From positions 158,852-222,851 of the forward strand of contig VXAA01006535.1 of the NCBI GenBank assembly GCA_013399115.1: DNA of 64,000 nucleotides. The letters run 5' to 3'. The translations under genes and the position numbers were made by a program. The notes below the pieces were generated by a model. It made no database searches. It had not been told where the DNA came from and was given only the letters and a program-made list of their open reading frames with translations. Position 1 is the stretch's first letter; each line of letters begins with the position of its first letter. Shown piece by piece: positions 35,585 through 47,924 of the stretch. This DNA is from Anseranas semipalmata (taxonomy: Eukaryota; Chordata; Aves; Anseriformes; Anseranatidae).

Positions 35585-36015
35585 CCAGGAAGCTGTGGAG
35601 CAAAGGGACATGAAGGTGATAAAGGGACAGGAGCATCTCTCCTGTGAGGAAAGACAGGAGAAGAGAAGGCTCAAGGTGCATCTTATCAATGTGTATAAAT
35701 ACCTGAAGGGAGGGTGCAATGAGTACAGAGCCAAGCTCTTTTCAGTGGTGTCCAGTGACAGGACAAGCAGCAGTGGGCAAAAGCTGAAACACAGGAGCTT
35801 ACATCCAGACATCAGGAAACACTTTTTTATTGTGAGGGTGACAGGCATAGGCTGCCCGCAAAGGTTTTGGAGTCTCCCTCCTTGGAGATCTTCAAAAGCC
35901 ATCTGGACATGGGCCTGGGCAACCTGCTCTAGGTGTCTCTGCTTGAGCAGGGGGTTGTTAGACCAGATGACTTCCAGAGGTTCCTTCGACCTCAACCATT
36001 CTATCATTCTGTGAT
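35585..36015 (+). mobile_element. CR1: CR1 LINE, 5'-truncated copy with intact 3' end
   Basis: A non-LTR retrotransposon of the CR1 clade, the dominant interspersed repeat of birds. What remains is the end of ORF2 plus a short 3' untranslated region. Diagnostic parts include GGAGCATCTCTCCTGTGAGGA near the 5' side, the AAATACCTGAAGGGAGG block, GGGCAACCTGCTCTAGGTG at the ORF2 stop, GAGCAGGGGGTTGTTAGACC, and the terminal CATTCTATCATTCTGTGAT (two near-copies of the octamer that CR1 carries instead of poly(A)). Two small internal deletions compared with typical copies are apparent, near 35655 and 35845. Severe 5' truncation is the rule for CR1, and no target-site duplication is expected or seen. 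It is inactive and is the youngest-looking repeat in the window. Confidence 0.95.
35595..35932 (+). pseudogene. CR1 ORF2 C-terminal remnant (reverse transcriptase end), frameshifted
   Basis: In one frame the sequence reads through the C-terminal region of CR1 ORF2, with segments such as LINVYKYLKGGCNE, LFSVVSSDRT and HPDIRKHFFIVRVT. Around 35840-35855 a small deletion removes the expected histidine/tryptophan segment and shifts the frame. The rest of the tail continues in another frame as SPSLEIFKSHLDMGLGNLL followed by a TAG stop at 35930-35932. ORF2 encodes the endonuclease/reverse transcriptase used for target-primed integration. Only its very end is here, so no enzyme can be made. Confidence 0.88.
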
Positions 36016-37559
36016 TTTTTTTTGGTCAGCAAGGCACAATTTGCATGTGGAGTCAGCAAACAAAATGAGAAAAACAAAATGTCACTAAGATGGACAGCAG
36101 GGCACTGAAGTCACTGGGGGCCACCACTCTGGAGCCGTGTTTGGCCTGTTGGGCTGCATGAATCTTTTTTTTTTTTTGGTAAAACAGAATAAAGAAAGTC
36201 TTGCTGAGTGTAATTGTTGAGACTAGGAGGAATAGGTAGTACAAATGCAAAATGCTTTCAAAGTTTATGGTCAGAAAATTCACAGCCTGCAAATAAAACA
36301 TGCAGAAAGTCTACAAGCTGCACTTCTATGACTTTTTTTTCTTCTCTTCTGAGATGATTTAAATAGTTATTTACACAGATTAGAGAAATGTCTTATAACA
36401 GATATTAACTTACCTCCTATCACAACGCCTATCAACTAAAGCAAGTTTAGCAAGTTTCTGTACTTATTGCCAACAAGTAGTGGTATGCTCCTTTATCATT
36501 AAATCCTTTAAAAAAAATAACAAAGGACTTTTAATGCAGTTCTATGTCTTAAGAACGAATATGATAAAAAAATCCTTACAATGCCTTCTTCCCAACAAGA
36601 CTCCTAAACTTTCAGTGCAACCATTGTGACTTTGGTAATCAAAGGCTAAAGCAGTGCATGAGTGCATTAGATATTATTTTGTGTTGTTACAAGAGTGAAA
36701 TGAAAAACGGGATAAATTATACCTGAAATTCAAGAGACACATCCTGACTACGAGGTTTATCCAGCTCATTTTCCAAAGCAGAAGGCAGAAGTACTGCTGC
36801 TTCAAAATTTTAGGCTGCACTTGGACAAAACACTAGAAAACAGATGTAATAAGTAAATCTGCCTTCACAGGGCGAAAAGGATCTAATGCATTTTACTGAT
36901 CCCCAACTTCTCTGACAGCATGTTTTCTCACAGTACATTTTTGGTGGGGGACAGTGAATGCTGTTTACTTAGCTCACTGAATGTCTTCAACTCAGCAAAC
37001 TTCAGATGAAACTTCTGGACACTGTGGACATGAGTGCTTAGTTAGTGTACAGTGTTAGGGCACTTACACTTACACAGCTTAGAAAATACAGAGACTATTT
37101 CCTGCCCATCAGAGCAAACACTTTATACAGACCTCCTAAACTTTGCCAGAGGAAAGAAGCTTGTTGCCGCTTTTCTTTCCTACCAAACACGAGCATTTAG
37201 GTTTCGGTTTTGACACAGGGGTTAGAAGCCTCGACAGAGAGGCCACGGGTGATGCCTGCCGGTGGGCTGGCTCCCTCAGGCAGCGCCTCGTGGCAGCCCT
37301 GGGACCAGCCCCGCTCCTTGCTCACGCCTGGTGTGGCTACACTGCTGCCCAAGCCAGGACGAAGCAGGATCCCCCTTCCCTGCACCAAGGCTTGAACAGG
37401 ATATCTGCATCACGATATTACTTTTTTAAAAACATTAACAAAGACTTGAAGTTAGGTAGCTCAGTGATCTGAAATGTTCCATGCACTGCAACAGATTTTG
37501 CAATGTTTGAGTTTCCTTTCAGCTTGTACTGGTGTAAAAATGGATTCTGGGAAAATAAG

Positions 37560-37579
37560 TTTTTTTTTTTTTTTTTTTT
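37560..37579. repeat. Poly(T) run, 20 bases
   Basis: An uninterrupted T run. If it is the antisense of a poly(A) tail, the source body would lie to its right on the minus strand. I see no such body. Confidence 0.85.
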
Positions 37580-38849
37580 AACAAGAAAAGAATTATCTTT
37601 ATTAATCTTTTCAGAAAAGGCTTGTCCTTTGGTAAAGCCAATGTGCTATATTTACGCAGTGAATGTGTACTAATGTCTTTTCATGCACATTTCCCTTACA
37701 GATGGGCAGAACTGTCCATATGAATGAACAACTAAAAACGCACTGAAGAGGTACCTAGAAACAAAAGCCTAAAACTGAGAACATAGCAGGACTGTTAGTT
37801 ATGATATGATTGTACAGTTCCAAACTTAAAAAAATATGATCTACTACCACCTCCCTCTTGTGGACAGCTATTTATAGTGACAATTGAACTGCAGATAGCT
37901 GCTTAGCAGTTTGATGTCATAATTTATATTCCAAGTGAGGTAGATAGCTTTTTGAATGTGAATAAATACAAATTCTGATTCCCACCTACCAACATTTATA
38001 CATTCATTATCTCCTACGTTTACCAGAAAGCGTGCATGCTAGGATCACTGCCACAGCAGTAATTTACTAATACACAGCAGGCTCTGAAAGACCTAAAAAG
38101 TTTGCTAGTTACCATGAGAAATATTGCCCTCAGGAAATGCATGATTCAAAACCAGTTTGTACATGGTGAATGCCTACCCATAACCATGTATAATTCAAGT
38201 AATTCATGAACCAGTAGGAGCCTCACTTGTTACTCCTGAGACAACCAACAAATGTCATGGTATGAATAATAGAAGAACACGTATATTTGTATAGCACATT
38301 GAATTATCTACTGTAACTCTTCAACTTATTGCAGCTACTGGCAATTATCTCTGTGTTACCAGACACTGAGTAAATGTAATATTTACCTGATTGTTTTTAA
38401 AATTCTGAAACCACTTGTCCGGAGCAGTCACTATTACTTTACCCGGCACAGGGGAGGTTCATCAAGAGCTATCTAATGCTGAGGGTTTGTTTTACAGCTT
38501 GAAGCTCAGAGTGATGCCAGTGCCCAGTTTCTTTTCTGGTGGGCAACTTTAATTTTGCAACTGTATGTGTAAATAAAATTCAGCTCACATCATTCAGACG
38601 TAGTCTCCATCATTTAACTGTGTAACTAGCTAAGCTGGTGGGAAGGAATGTGTAATTTGTTGGGTGGTCTATCTGGAGTATAATAAGGCTCTGACCTAGT
38701 ATACATCAGCACTCCAATGGGTTTGTTCACTTGCATTGTCCTGGCTGGGTTTTGTCTTCAATACTTCAGATGCCTGCAGTGTAGTTGTCTAGACTGCTTT
38801 TATACCCATTGGAAGAAACAGGCATTATTCATTTCCACAGCTAGCAAAC

Positions 38850-38879
38850 ATAATAATAATAAATATATATATATATATT
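38850..38879. repeat. (TAA)n-(AT)n tract
   Basis: Four TAA-type units merging into about nine AT units, a short compound microsatellite. Confidence 0.9.
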
Positions 38880-39239
38880 CATTTGGAAGTTAGATGGTTA
38901 ATATAGGGCAGATGAATTTTTCTCCAGATATGCCTGCCCCTTCAACTGGCTAGAAAGAGTCTGGAAAGACCTCACTTTAAAAACAGACATCTAAGTTGCA
39001 AATTTAAGGGAGATGAATCATACTTTTATTGTATACAGAGCAACTATTCCAGGTGTGCTATACTGAATTTAGATCTTTGCGTACTTCAGATCACAACTCC
39101 TCTTTCTTTTTTTGGATTGCCTGTTTCTTTCCTCCAACCATGGGCCAGATGTTAATAGGTCTTCTAAATTATATGAATATGAAAAAAAAAAATAATGTTT
39201 TTAGAAGTCAATTGCTGAGTGTGTGTTCTTTTTCTGTTT

Positions 39240-39272
39240 AAAAACAAAACCAAAAACAAACAAACAAACAAA
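39240..39272. repeat. AAAC/CAAA-rich microsatellite
   Basis: An imperfect AAAC-type repeat that ends in four regular CAAA units. Confidence 0.85.
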
Positions 39273-40169
39273 GACACTTTTTTTCCTTCGTTTTGATTTA
39301 CAGAAAATGCAAAAGGAAGTTGCATCTTCACATTTTGTTTCTTTTGTAGCCAAATTGTTGATCAAAATGGTATATTTCCCCAAATGGAAAACATTTTTAG
39401 TTCATTATACTTTGTCTGGTGTGAGCCATTTGGTGTTTTGAAATGAGAATAGTACAGATATTTGCCAGAAAATCAATGGAAAATTGTACACATTTGAAGA
39501 AACTTGTATATCTGTTGTTAAGACACGCTAGGTTGCCACTCAGCCAGATTTTTCCCAGCACATCTGGGTTTTTCTCTGTAAATGCCAGGTGAAGTTGACA
39601 AGATACAGCAGTGTTTTGTTGCTGTTGTTTTTGTGTTTTTGTTTTTTTTTTTTTAAACATGATTAATAAACATACACAAACAGCCTGCCCGTGAATGCAA
39701 GTGAACCATATTCCCTGGACATTTTTCAGGCTTCCAAAAATAGTCTCAAGTTAAAAAATCTTGATATAAAGCAACCCAGCAGTATTTGGCATAGTGCAAT
39801 GTGCAGAACAATTGCAGTGTGGAAAGTCTCAGGCACAGAAGTTGCACAGAGTGGAGTAATGTAACTAATAGGGATTTAGCCCAATGTAACTCACAAAGGC
39901 CCGTGTAAAGCCTGTTAAGTGACATGAAAGACAAACTGGTAAATATTAAGGAGCAAGAGAGTACATCACCTACAGCTCCCATGGTCACAAATGACATGCA
40001 GGATACTTTTACTCCACCCTACAGGAGGTGGAGATGTTCAGGACGTTCCCCTCCTTACATGCAGCATCATTTTTTGCTTCTCTTCTTCCTAGGCTGTGCA
40101 CATAGGAGCTGAGTGTTGCACGGTCAGCCCCAGGGAGGTGTCCCTGCAGTGGTCTTTTGCATATTTGGA

Positions 40170-40700
40170 GATAGCCATCAGGTGTCTCTCAGTCCTCTGA
40201 GAAAACCCATTTCCATCCTTTCTCGTAGACCATGTTTCTACATCTCTGATGATTTCTTCTGGGATCTCTGCATTGATTTCCCATTTTTCCTGGGAAGCGA
40301 TGTCCCAAGCTAGACATAGATTTCATCAGTGAAGAGTAAAGCTGAAGGATTACTTTGTGTTTTATATCTATGGCACTCCTAGTTACACGTTTCAGCATGA
40401 AATTTATTTTATTCCAACTGTAACTATTGGTTATTTTACTTATGTTGAGTTTGCAATCCATCAGATTCTTTTTTGCAGAGTTACTGCCTACCACATCATT
40501 ACTCCCTGTAATTGTGTGCAGTTGATTATGCCTATTTAAGTAGAATACTTATCACTCATCTTTACTGAAATGCTTCTTATTGTATTTCAGACCATTTATA
40601 TAATTTGACAAGAACTCTTTGATTCCTAATCCTATACTCTGAAGTTTTTACTCCCTCTCAATTTGTCTGAAAGTTTAATAATGTATTTTGTTATACAAGC
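40170..40700 (-). mobile_element. Old CR1-clade LINE fragment, reverse transcriptase 3' half
   Basis: Antisense to the plus strand. Translated on the minus strand it contains NQLHTITGSND and SNSAKKNLMDCKLNIS, which line up with the CR1 ORF2 stretch usually reading NQLHxYxxGNxWL..STAEKDLGVLVDHKLNMS. Upstream on the same strand LSDKLRGS corresponds to the DDTKLGG neighbourhood just after the catalytic FADD box. Downstream, nucleotide matches continue through the VILQLYSSL segment (family: VIxPLYSAL) to the region before the C-terminus. Numerous stops and frameshifts make it a fossil. The 3' terminal octamers are missing. Divergence is far greater than for the copy at 35.6 kb. Confidence 0.85.
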
Positions 40701-43700
40701 AGGAAATGAAAACCTTTTTTCAGTATCAGATGCAGGACAGGTCTGCACAGAACCAGACTTGATGCATGTTTCATGACAAACCATGGACAACTGCTTGTTG
40801 ACTGAAGTTTTCAAATTGTCATTTTTATTTCACAGCAGTTTCAACCAGAGCATTCATTTCCAGCTCTCTTAAGGAGAAAGTCATCATATGTTTCCCCTGT
40901 TCACATACATCAGCTCTAGGAGGCAACTGGATGGGGCTGAGATAATAAAACTGAAAATAAATGTCCATTACGGCATTATGGACACCATTTTCAGCATGGC
41001 TCCTCCTGACCCCACAGATCCTCCTAGCAGGTTTCTTTTGTACTTACAATACATCCAGCTCAACTCTACAGCATTCAAGTTTGGCATGTGAGAGGCAGGA
41101 AGTCTGCTTTTCAGCAAGGGTCTGTTTGCCTGACCCCCATAGGACAGGTAGATACACAGCACCAGAATCCCTCAGAGATAGCTGCCAATGACTAGCCCCT
41201 TAGCTGAGGTTTGCGATGCTTCATTTACTTATTGTCCTGCAGCAATTTAGGTCTTCATCTACGGTTTTGCTCCTGGTCTAGCCCTGTTTTGTTTGCTGGG
41301 ATTATAAATCTCTGGGGACAAGAAGTGGCTACTTCAGGGTGGTTGCACAGTGCCCATCACTGAGGTCACCATCCCTGGCTAAGGTGTGTAAGTACTACTC
41401 ACATGATGCACCAATGATTATCAACCATGCTGTATATTTCCTAATGTTTTGCCAGCTCCTGTAAGTGGATCATGCATCACAGAATCCATACGATTCCTGA
41501 AGATCCTTCTTAAGTAATTCTGTCTTCCTGTCCAGATTTCATGTATATTTAATGAGCACAAAGCTTGTTCCTGTAGAGCGGGAAGCCTACAGGATGGGGC
41601 CACATGAAATCCTGATGGCAGATGTTCATCTGTTGGTCAAGATTTGTTCTTTGTAGAATCACTCTGCTCAGCACTCGTATTTCCACTGTCCTCTAGTTGC
41701 TTCCTTTCCCATTATCTAATGTTTCATTTCAATATTTACCACTTCATTTTAAGAGGGAAAGAAATTAGTTTTAAAGGATTTCTGTAAATGAAGACTTCAA
41801 AATAATTTTATTGTGAGTCCTTTTCTTTCTTTTTCTTAGAAAAGCAGTTGCTATAGAAGAAAATTAACAGCTACCATTGTATAGTTGGTTTCATATTATA
41901 GTGTTTTTAAATGTTAGTTTGGGATTTGCATCTTTCTCTGCTTTATTTTGGATAAGCTAATTAACTTTAAAAATAGTCTCCATAACATGCAAAACATGGG
42001 AGAAAAGATGGTGGAAGCCAAAAGGTTGACTACAGTAAGATTTGCATTGAATTAAATTAAACTCCAGCACAGAACAAACTCTGTGGAGTGCAGGAGGACA
42101 GTCTAATTTAAAAGGGTGTGCCTTGCTGTGCAGTCTTTTTAAACGTGATCTGCTTTTGGCCTAATTTTCTGTGACAGTGTATTTAATAACAGTGGTCTCT
42201 TACTGAGAATACCTTCTGCCTGGTCTGACACTGTGGGAATTTTGGCTCTGTAATCGGCATTTCTTTGTCAATTCAACACTTAATTTCTTTAAGGGAATTA
42301 AGAGCTCTTAACAGTCATACAGCTCTAGATGAAGAATTTTTATGGCGGTGTTAAAGCACCTCAAACCTAAGCCATTCCACATTTGTTACTTCTCTGCTTT
42401 GTTAGCTACCTAGTAAAAAAATTAGGAACTTACAAAATAAGAAGGTTCCCTTGTTAGACTGATTATTTAAAATCCTAGAACAGACTCTCAAGGGCAGATC
42501 ATGAGTTTCACAACAATATGGATTAATGTGATTTTTTATGTGTGTGCTAAAAATATGTGGGCACTGCTGTTTGATAAACGTTTTATGGGGAATATGCATT
42601 TTTCATTTATGAACATTCATCATTAAGTGGCTTTATATTTAAAACATTACCTAATGGAGCTGCATGGAGTCAGGAGCCAACATGTAGATGTACTTCAGAG
42701 CTACTTGGTTTCCAAAGCAGCAGTCCTATTTAAATGTGTACATGCCTTCTGTGACCTGACATATTAGAGGTTCTGAATTCAATTAAGTTTGAATGTGCAA
42801 TTTTTTCTTTTTTTCCTCCACTGCAATTATGCAGTATATGAAGTATATATAGTAAGTCTGTGAACACGCTGTGCCTGAAGAGCCCGGCAGACATGCTGAA
42901 GGATTATTTTTCTCTTTCCTCAACATTATACAAATAATTGTAGAATTAAAAATCAAAAAATCTGTATTAACATTTAAGAGTCTTCTGTCTTGCTCTGCTA
43001 GACTTGCTATAGACACAACAGGATAAAAATGATACTTGAATTAAGTCAAATTCCTTATCTTAGGGAGTTTTGCATGCACTATCCAATATGGCACTTTATG
43101 TATCATAGCATATAACCAGCTTGGCCACTGGAGCCATAACATGCACAGCCCCAGGCTTGCAGCGGGACTGTAAGGTGTCCTTGTTAACAGCAGTGGTGAG
43201 GCAGGAGACACGCTGGGAGATTCGTCCTTCCTCCCAGGGTGACACAACTGTCCAATCCCCTCCCTCCAGCCCTTCACGCTCCTCCAAAATGGTGCTGTAA
43301 GCCCTCAGCGGACTGTGGCCCCTCACCTCAAAGGGGCATAAGAAGCTGAGGAAGGCGGACCTTGGGCATGTACCCTTGCGGGCAACCTCAGCAGGGCATA
43401 CCTGTTCCTGGAGAAAGCAATGGTCCACTTTTGCAGTCACGGGTGCAGAGCAATCTCCATCTGCATCAGCAAGTCCTCCAGTGTAACGTAGAATGGCAGC
43501 AGGCACACTGATGGAAAACCAAGCATTTCCCATGAATGCAGGCATATAGCAGGACATAGCTTGGCAGCACCATTGAAGCTATCCTGTTGTCTGCATTTTT
43601 AAGGTTAAAAACTGTTGTCACATTCTTAGCTTAGGAACAGGGAGCATCTGATTAAATGAAACTGAGAAATGGAGACTGCTTAATTTCTGTATTTTTACTT

Positions 43701-46255
43701 TCCATTCCCTACGCATGGGAAAGGAGGCCACAATGAACTGTCTTGGACTAGACAGGAGAAAATGGATTTAAGAACAACCCCATTTTGTCAAAGAGGATGT
43801 CAGTTTCCACACTCTGAAGCTTTGGGATTTTGTTGCAGTCTAGAGCAAAACTATAAAAAAGCATACCCATCCTCACATCAGCTTTACCCTTCACCTATGA
43901 GTTTACCATCACAGAAGGCTAAGCAGAGGTAGAAAACCGAGGTGGCGGCAATCCTGCAAGTGAAGTTGACAGGTAAAAAGCACAGGCTTAGGGGAACCCA
44001 AAGGGAGTTCTATTTTAACAGGGTTCATTATGCTACTACATTTCATATAAGAGTGTTTGAGGGGAGCTGAAGTTATACACAATGAATTATTTTACATTCT
44101 TCAACCCCTCACTAATTTAAGCCAGACACAGGAATACTGTATGCATCTTTTTATATAGAATGCATATTGTCCAAATTATCTTTATTACTCTCGCTAAGAA
44201 GTGTAAGAGACTGCACATAGCCAACAAGAAGGGAAAAAGAAATGTATTGGGGGGATTACTTCATCATTTGCTTCATTCATCTCAATCCAAGACACAGGAT
44301 TTATGTAATGCTTCCTGCAGCATATATGTCCCAGTGTAAAAAATCAAGGTAAGTTCAAAGGTGTACATGTTTACTTTCAGCAGCATTACTTACTGATGAG
44401 TTTCACTCAGTCTCAATCTTTTAAATGACTTTTCCAAAACGGAGTACAATGACTTCTGTCTGGAAAAGAAAAAAACTGATCACTCCACACTATCTCCAAT
44501 CATCTCTGAACTGAGAAAAATATTTCTTTTATCTCTTCTACAGTGAATGCTGGCTTTATAATGACAGTCATAGCATGCATTAAATTTACTTAGTGATACA
44601 TTTGTATGACTAGAATAATGGCAATTGTCTCCCTAGTCCACATTGCCCCTATACCCTAACATTAACTAAGCCATGTCTTTATGTGCATCTTTCTCAAGCA
44701 CTGATTGCCTGCCACAGACACCTGTACTCTGTGCCATGTTAAAATCTTAACAATAAAACTTGCGGGAGTAGATTGATGCGAAAAGGTGCAAAAGTCAAAT
44801 GGAGCCATATCTAATTTTATCTTGCTGTCATCCTATGGTGCATTCCCAGTCATGTAATAATAAAGAGAACAGAGGGAAGGCTGAGAGGAGAGGAGAATAG
44901 TAAATTGCTTTTTGACAACTGGCTTCTGACTTTTAGTTTCACACACACCTCTTCCTCAGGTCTATAAAAGTGTACTTACTGAATTCAGCACATGAAAATA
45001 TAAGAAGTCAAGGTGATGTTTTCCAGAAGCAGAATGATGAAAGAAGCAGCTTTATACAGGGACACAGCTAATAGAAAGCCCAACAGGAATTTTCAGTGCC
45101 GGCATTTTTTTAATGCTCTCTTCTTGTTTAGGGGTGCTTTATTACAGTCAATTGCTCCTCCTCATTAACTTATAGTTTGGCGCTCATAGCTCTATAAACT
45201 GCCCTAACAGCCCCCATGAGTACTGCTGTAGTGAAGGATCTGGTTGTGTTTCCATTATAAACCTAGTTTCAGAGATATTTATAACTCAGCCATTTTAATT
45301 TGCATCAGGCTTTGGGGAACTTGGCTCACAGGTCAACGAGAGAAACAATTTTCAGCTTATGTATTTGAAAAGAAAAGATTTTAGCCCAGAGCAGTTTGCA
45401 GTACAGAAAATTCTATCATGATTTAGAAGCTTCCAGGATAAGAGAATTTATATGCTCTCATGCAGTAATTATATAATGTGAATTATATATGTTACATTTG
45501 TTTATGTAAATTCAGATTAATAAGAGACACTATATTTATGTTTTAAGATCCTATTTTATCAGCATCAAAATACATTATTTTCACACATATCTAAATAGTA
45601 AAAGCATGGTTCATATAACTTCACCTTCAATTTTTGAAAATTTGTAACTTATTTTTGCATTTATAACTGTTTCACAAAATGTGTAACAAGAAAATATTGA
45701 TGGATAATAGCAAAAAAATAAAAGCACAAGAACTATGAGATCATCTAATTGATTAGATCCTGTGTTATAATGATAACCCAATGCATTAGTACAAGAAAAA
45801 AAATCTGTCATTTCCTCTGTTTAGGTCCTTGCATCTGCCTTGAAGGTACACAGTACCACATTCAATCTCTAAGCTATTAACAAGGAAATGAAAGAAGCTT
45901 AATTCCTTTAAGTTTTGGGCTGGCTGGTAGCTACCTTTACAGTTGGAGTGTTTTTCTGGTGTGGATGTATTTACATAAATATATTTGTAACATGCATTCA
46001 AAGATTTGTTTGAATATTCAGTAATACTTGTCTTCTGGCAAATATTATTTTAACTTATATTTATGGTAATTTTCTCAGTTGTTTAACTTGAGAATCTAAT
46101 AAACAAAATTTCTATTCTAGATAGCTTCATTGACATCCTTCTCTTTATTAGTGTTTTCTATTGCACATCTGCTTTATGCATGTATTTAATTTCTGTCACT
46201 CATCATCTCAGCTCTGCTCTAAACCACATCGTTTCTAGTCTAAGTCAATTCAAAT
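40700..46255. other. Non-coding interval between two antisense CR1 fragments; GC-rich patch at 43.1-43.56 kb
   Basis: Mostly AT-rich single-copy-looking DNA. The GC-rich segment 43096-43557 has a 153-codon minus-strand frame with a stop nine codons above its ATG, and a second overlapping frame at 43041-43277. The frame is cysteine-containing and mixed in composition, with no motif I recognise. It may be a fossil transposon or retrocopy piece or pure chance. Stretches at 44540-44850 and 45080-45560 look like possible conserved non-coding DNA. No long simple repeats. Confidence 0.5.
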
Positions 46256-46600
46256 GCTCCTTTTCACTTGATAACTGGTCTTTCACTCCAGCTCCTCTGT
46301 CACTGAGCTGCAGTACCTCTTTTAGGTCACTGACGTAAAAACTGAGCAGGATCATCCTTAATGATTACCCATGTAGAGGTCCATTAGTTGCATTCCTCTT
46401 TTTGAAGTTCACAGTTACACTCTGCCTTCAATGTTTAAGCCAATTTTGTATCTGTGCAAATATCTTACCTTTTTCATTCTACTTGCTGACCTTGTAGATT
46501 AGCATTTTTTTTCTCTTTATGTTGTCTATCAAGATGCCTTAAAGTACAAGTAAGTTGTGATGATGGTTTCCTTTCTCTTTTTTTCTTTACCTGCCTTTTC
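46255..46600 (-). mobile_element. Old CR1-clade LINE fragment, reverse transcriptase palm part
   Basis: On the minus strand the frames give IQNWLKH followed by a stop and RQSVTVNF, then about 80 bp later ILLSFYVSDLKEV. These match the order WIxNWLxxRxQRVxVN ... LLFxIFINDLxEG of CR1/L2-clade reverse transcriptases, the segment just before the catalytic FADD box. Further upstream on the same strand nucleotide similarity to the ALDTVPHxxLxxKL region is weaker. The copy is riddled with stops and frameshifts and very old. Whether it is CR1 proper or a related L3/L2 lineage cannot be settled by eye. Confidence 0.72.
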
Positions 46601-47481
46601 TTCCCCCCTTATCCTTTCTTGATCCACTAACATCCCTTTTTAATACATTCTCAGATGTCTGATCAGTTGTTTCCTGCTTTATATGAAGCCGTCTTCTCTG
46701 CTATGAGTGTCCTTTAGCTACTGTCCACTCTGTCCCAAAACCTTGATCCAGCTACAAAAAGAACTTTTGTTTAATTTTAGATATACAGGGGCTGTCTTTG
46801 AAGTAAAAGACCATATCCTGCTGCTTTTAGATATGTGTACAAAAATTATATTGCTGATATTGTTAATATTGCTAGTTCGCAGGATAGTTTGGAAATTGTA
46901 TATATTATTTAAAAATATTTTCACTTGGTTTAATTTTGAATGAGATTTTAAATAGGACACTTTTCAGTTCAGCATTGGTTTATGTTAAACTATTATCCGT
47001 ACTGGCCAGTTTTCAGTAATTATATATTAAGTATTTCCCTGAATATTTTAATTCAGTTCAGCATATCTAAAATAGCTAGTTTTAATGAAGAATAGCGTAC
47101 TTATATCCACTTTATCTGCTTTATCTGCAGTGTCTGTGTGTTCAGGTTTCTGTGGTCCTAAGCCTGGGGGTAATGGTTGACATGTTGGATGCACGGTTTA
47201 TATGCAATTGTAACACGCTAGAAGATACTGATGTTATTTCAGATGGACAGTTTTTTGTTGGTTTCTTTTTTCTCCCACTTTTTAAATTTTTTGTAAAACC
47301 CTTGCTTTGCAGATAAATACATAATTAAGATCGTGAGCTTGTCCATTGCAGATTGGGTAATTTTGTGTTTAAATTTTAACATATGCAGTAGTGTTTACAG
47401 AACAAGGGTTGAAGCTCTGAAAATTTGATATCATAATTACCTTCACTAAAATCTCAAATCTTTCAGTTCCTGGCAAGTTAC

Positions 47482-47517
47482 AATAAATAAACAAACAAAC
47501 AAACAAACAAATAAATA
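47482..47517. repeat. (AAAC)n microsatellite with AAAT ends
   Basis: AATA units lead into five AAAC-type units and back to AAAT units. The complementary motif GTTT recurs at 48049-48076, so the two arrays are in inverted orientation about 0.56 kb apart. Confidence 0.93.
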
Positions 47518-47924
47518 ATTGTACCCTCTTTTCATCCTGAACTGTAATGAAAGGTCGATAACTTTAAGTTCCTGAAAAACTCAATTTCTGAGAATTTTCA
47601 TTATCAAAACATGAAAATAAACTTTTAAAAATTGAGTGTCTGCTTTCATGAGGGTCAAAAAAACCAATTCTGACCCTCTGTTGGACTTCCATCATTCCTA
47701 TATGTCCTATATGGGGATATAATATGACCTGACAGCTGGAAAAATCAAAATATGCACTTCAACCTTATGAGCCCAACATATTCCATGTTATCAAGACAAA
47801 TCTTTACCAAGCCCAGCAGAGTAATACATTATTTTCATTTTGACAAATCAGCATTTTCTGACGGCAAATAGTTCTGATTGTTCTAGAAATAATCTAAAAT
47901 ATTTTGCACAGTCATTGTGAAGTT

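Larger units (their letters stand above)
36016..40165. other. Non-coding; small GC/CpG-rich patch at 37.14-37.40 kb
   Basis: Follows the CR1 3' terminus. It contains a T13 run (36165-36177) and a T20 run (37560-37579), an ATA/AT tract at 38850-38879, and AAAC-type units at 39240-39272. The patch 37140-37400 has about a dozen CpG in 260 bp, notable against the CpG-poor surroundings. Reading frames of 61-109 codons run through it on both strands but resemble nothing known. At about 38305-38375 a TATAGCACATTGAATTATCTAC..ATTATCTCTGTGTTACCAG string could be another very old SINE tail, too weak to call. Confidence 0.5.

Noticed and set aside
35579..36007. 142-codon minus-strand frame over the CR1
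   Set aside because: Shadow frame antisense to CR1 ORF2 and its 3' untranslated region; the sense strand explains the sequence.
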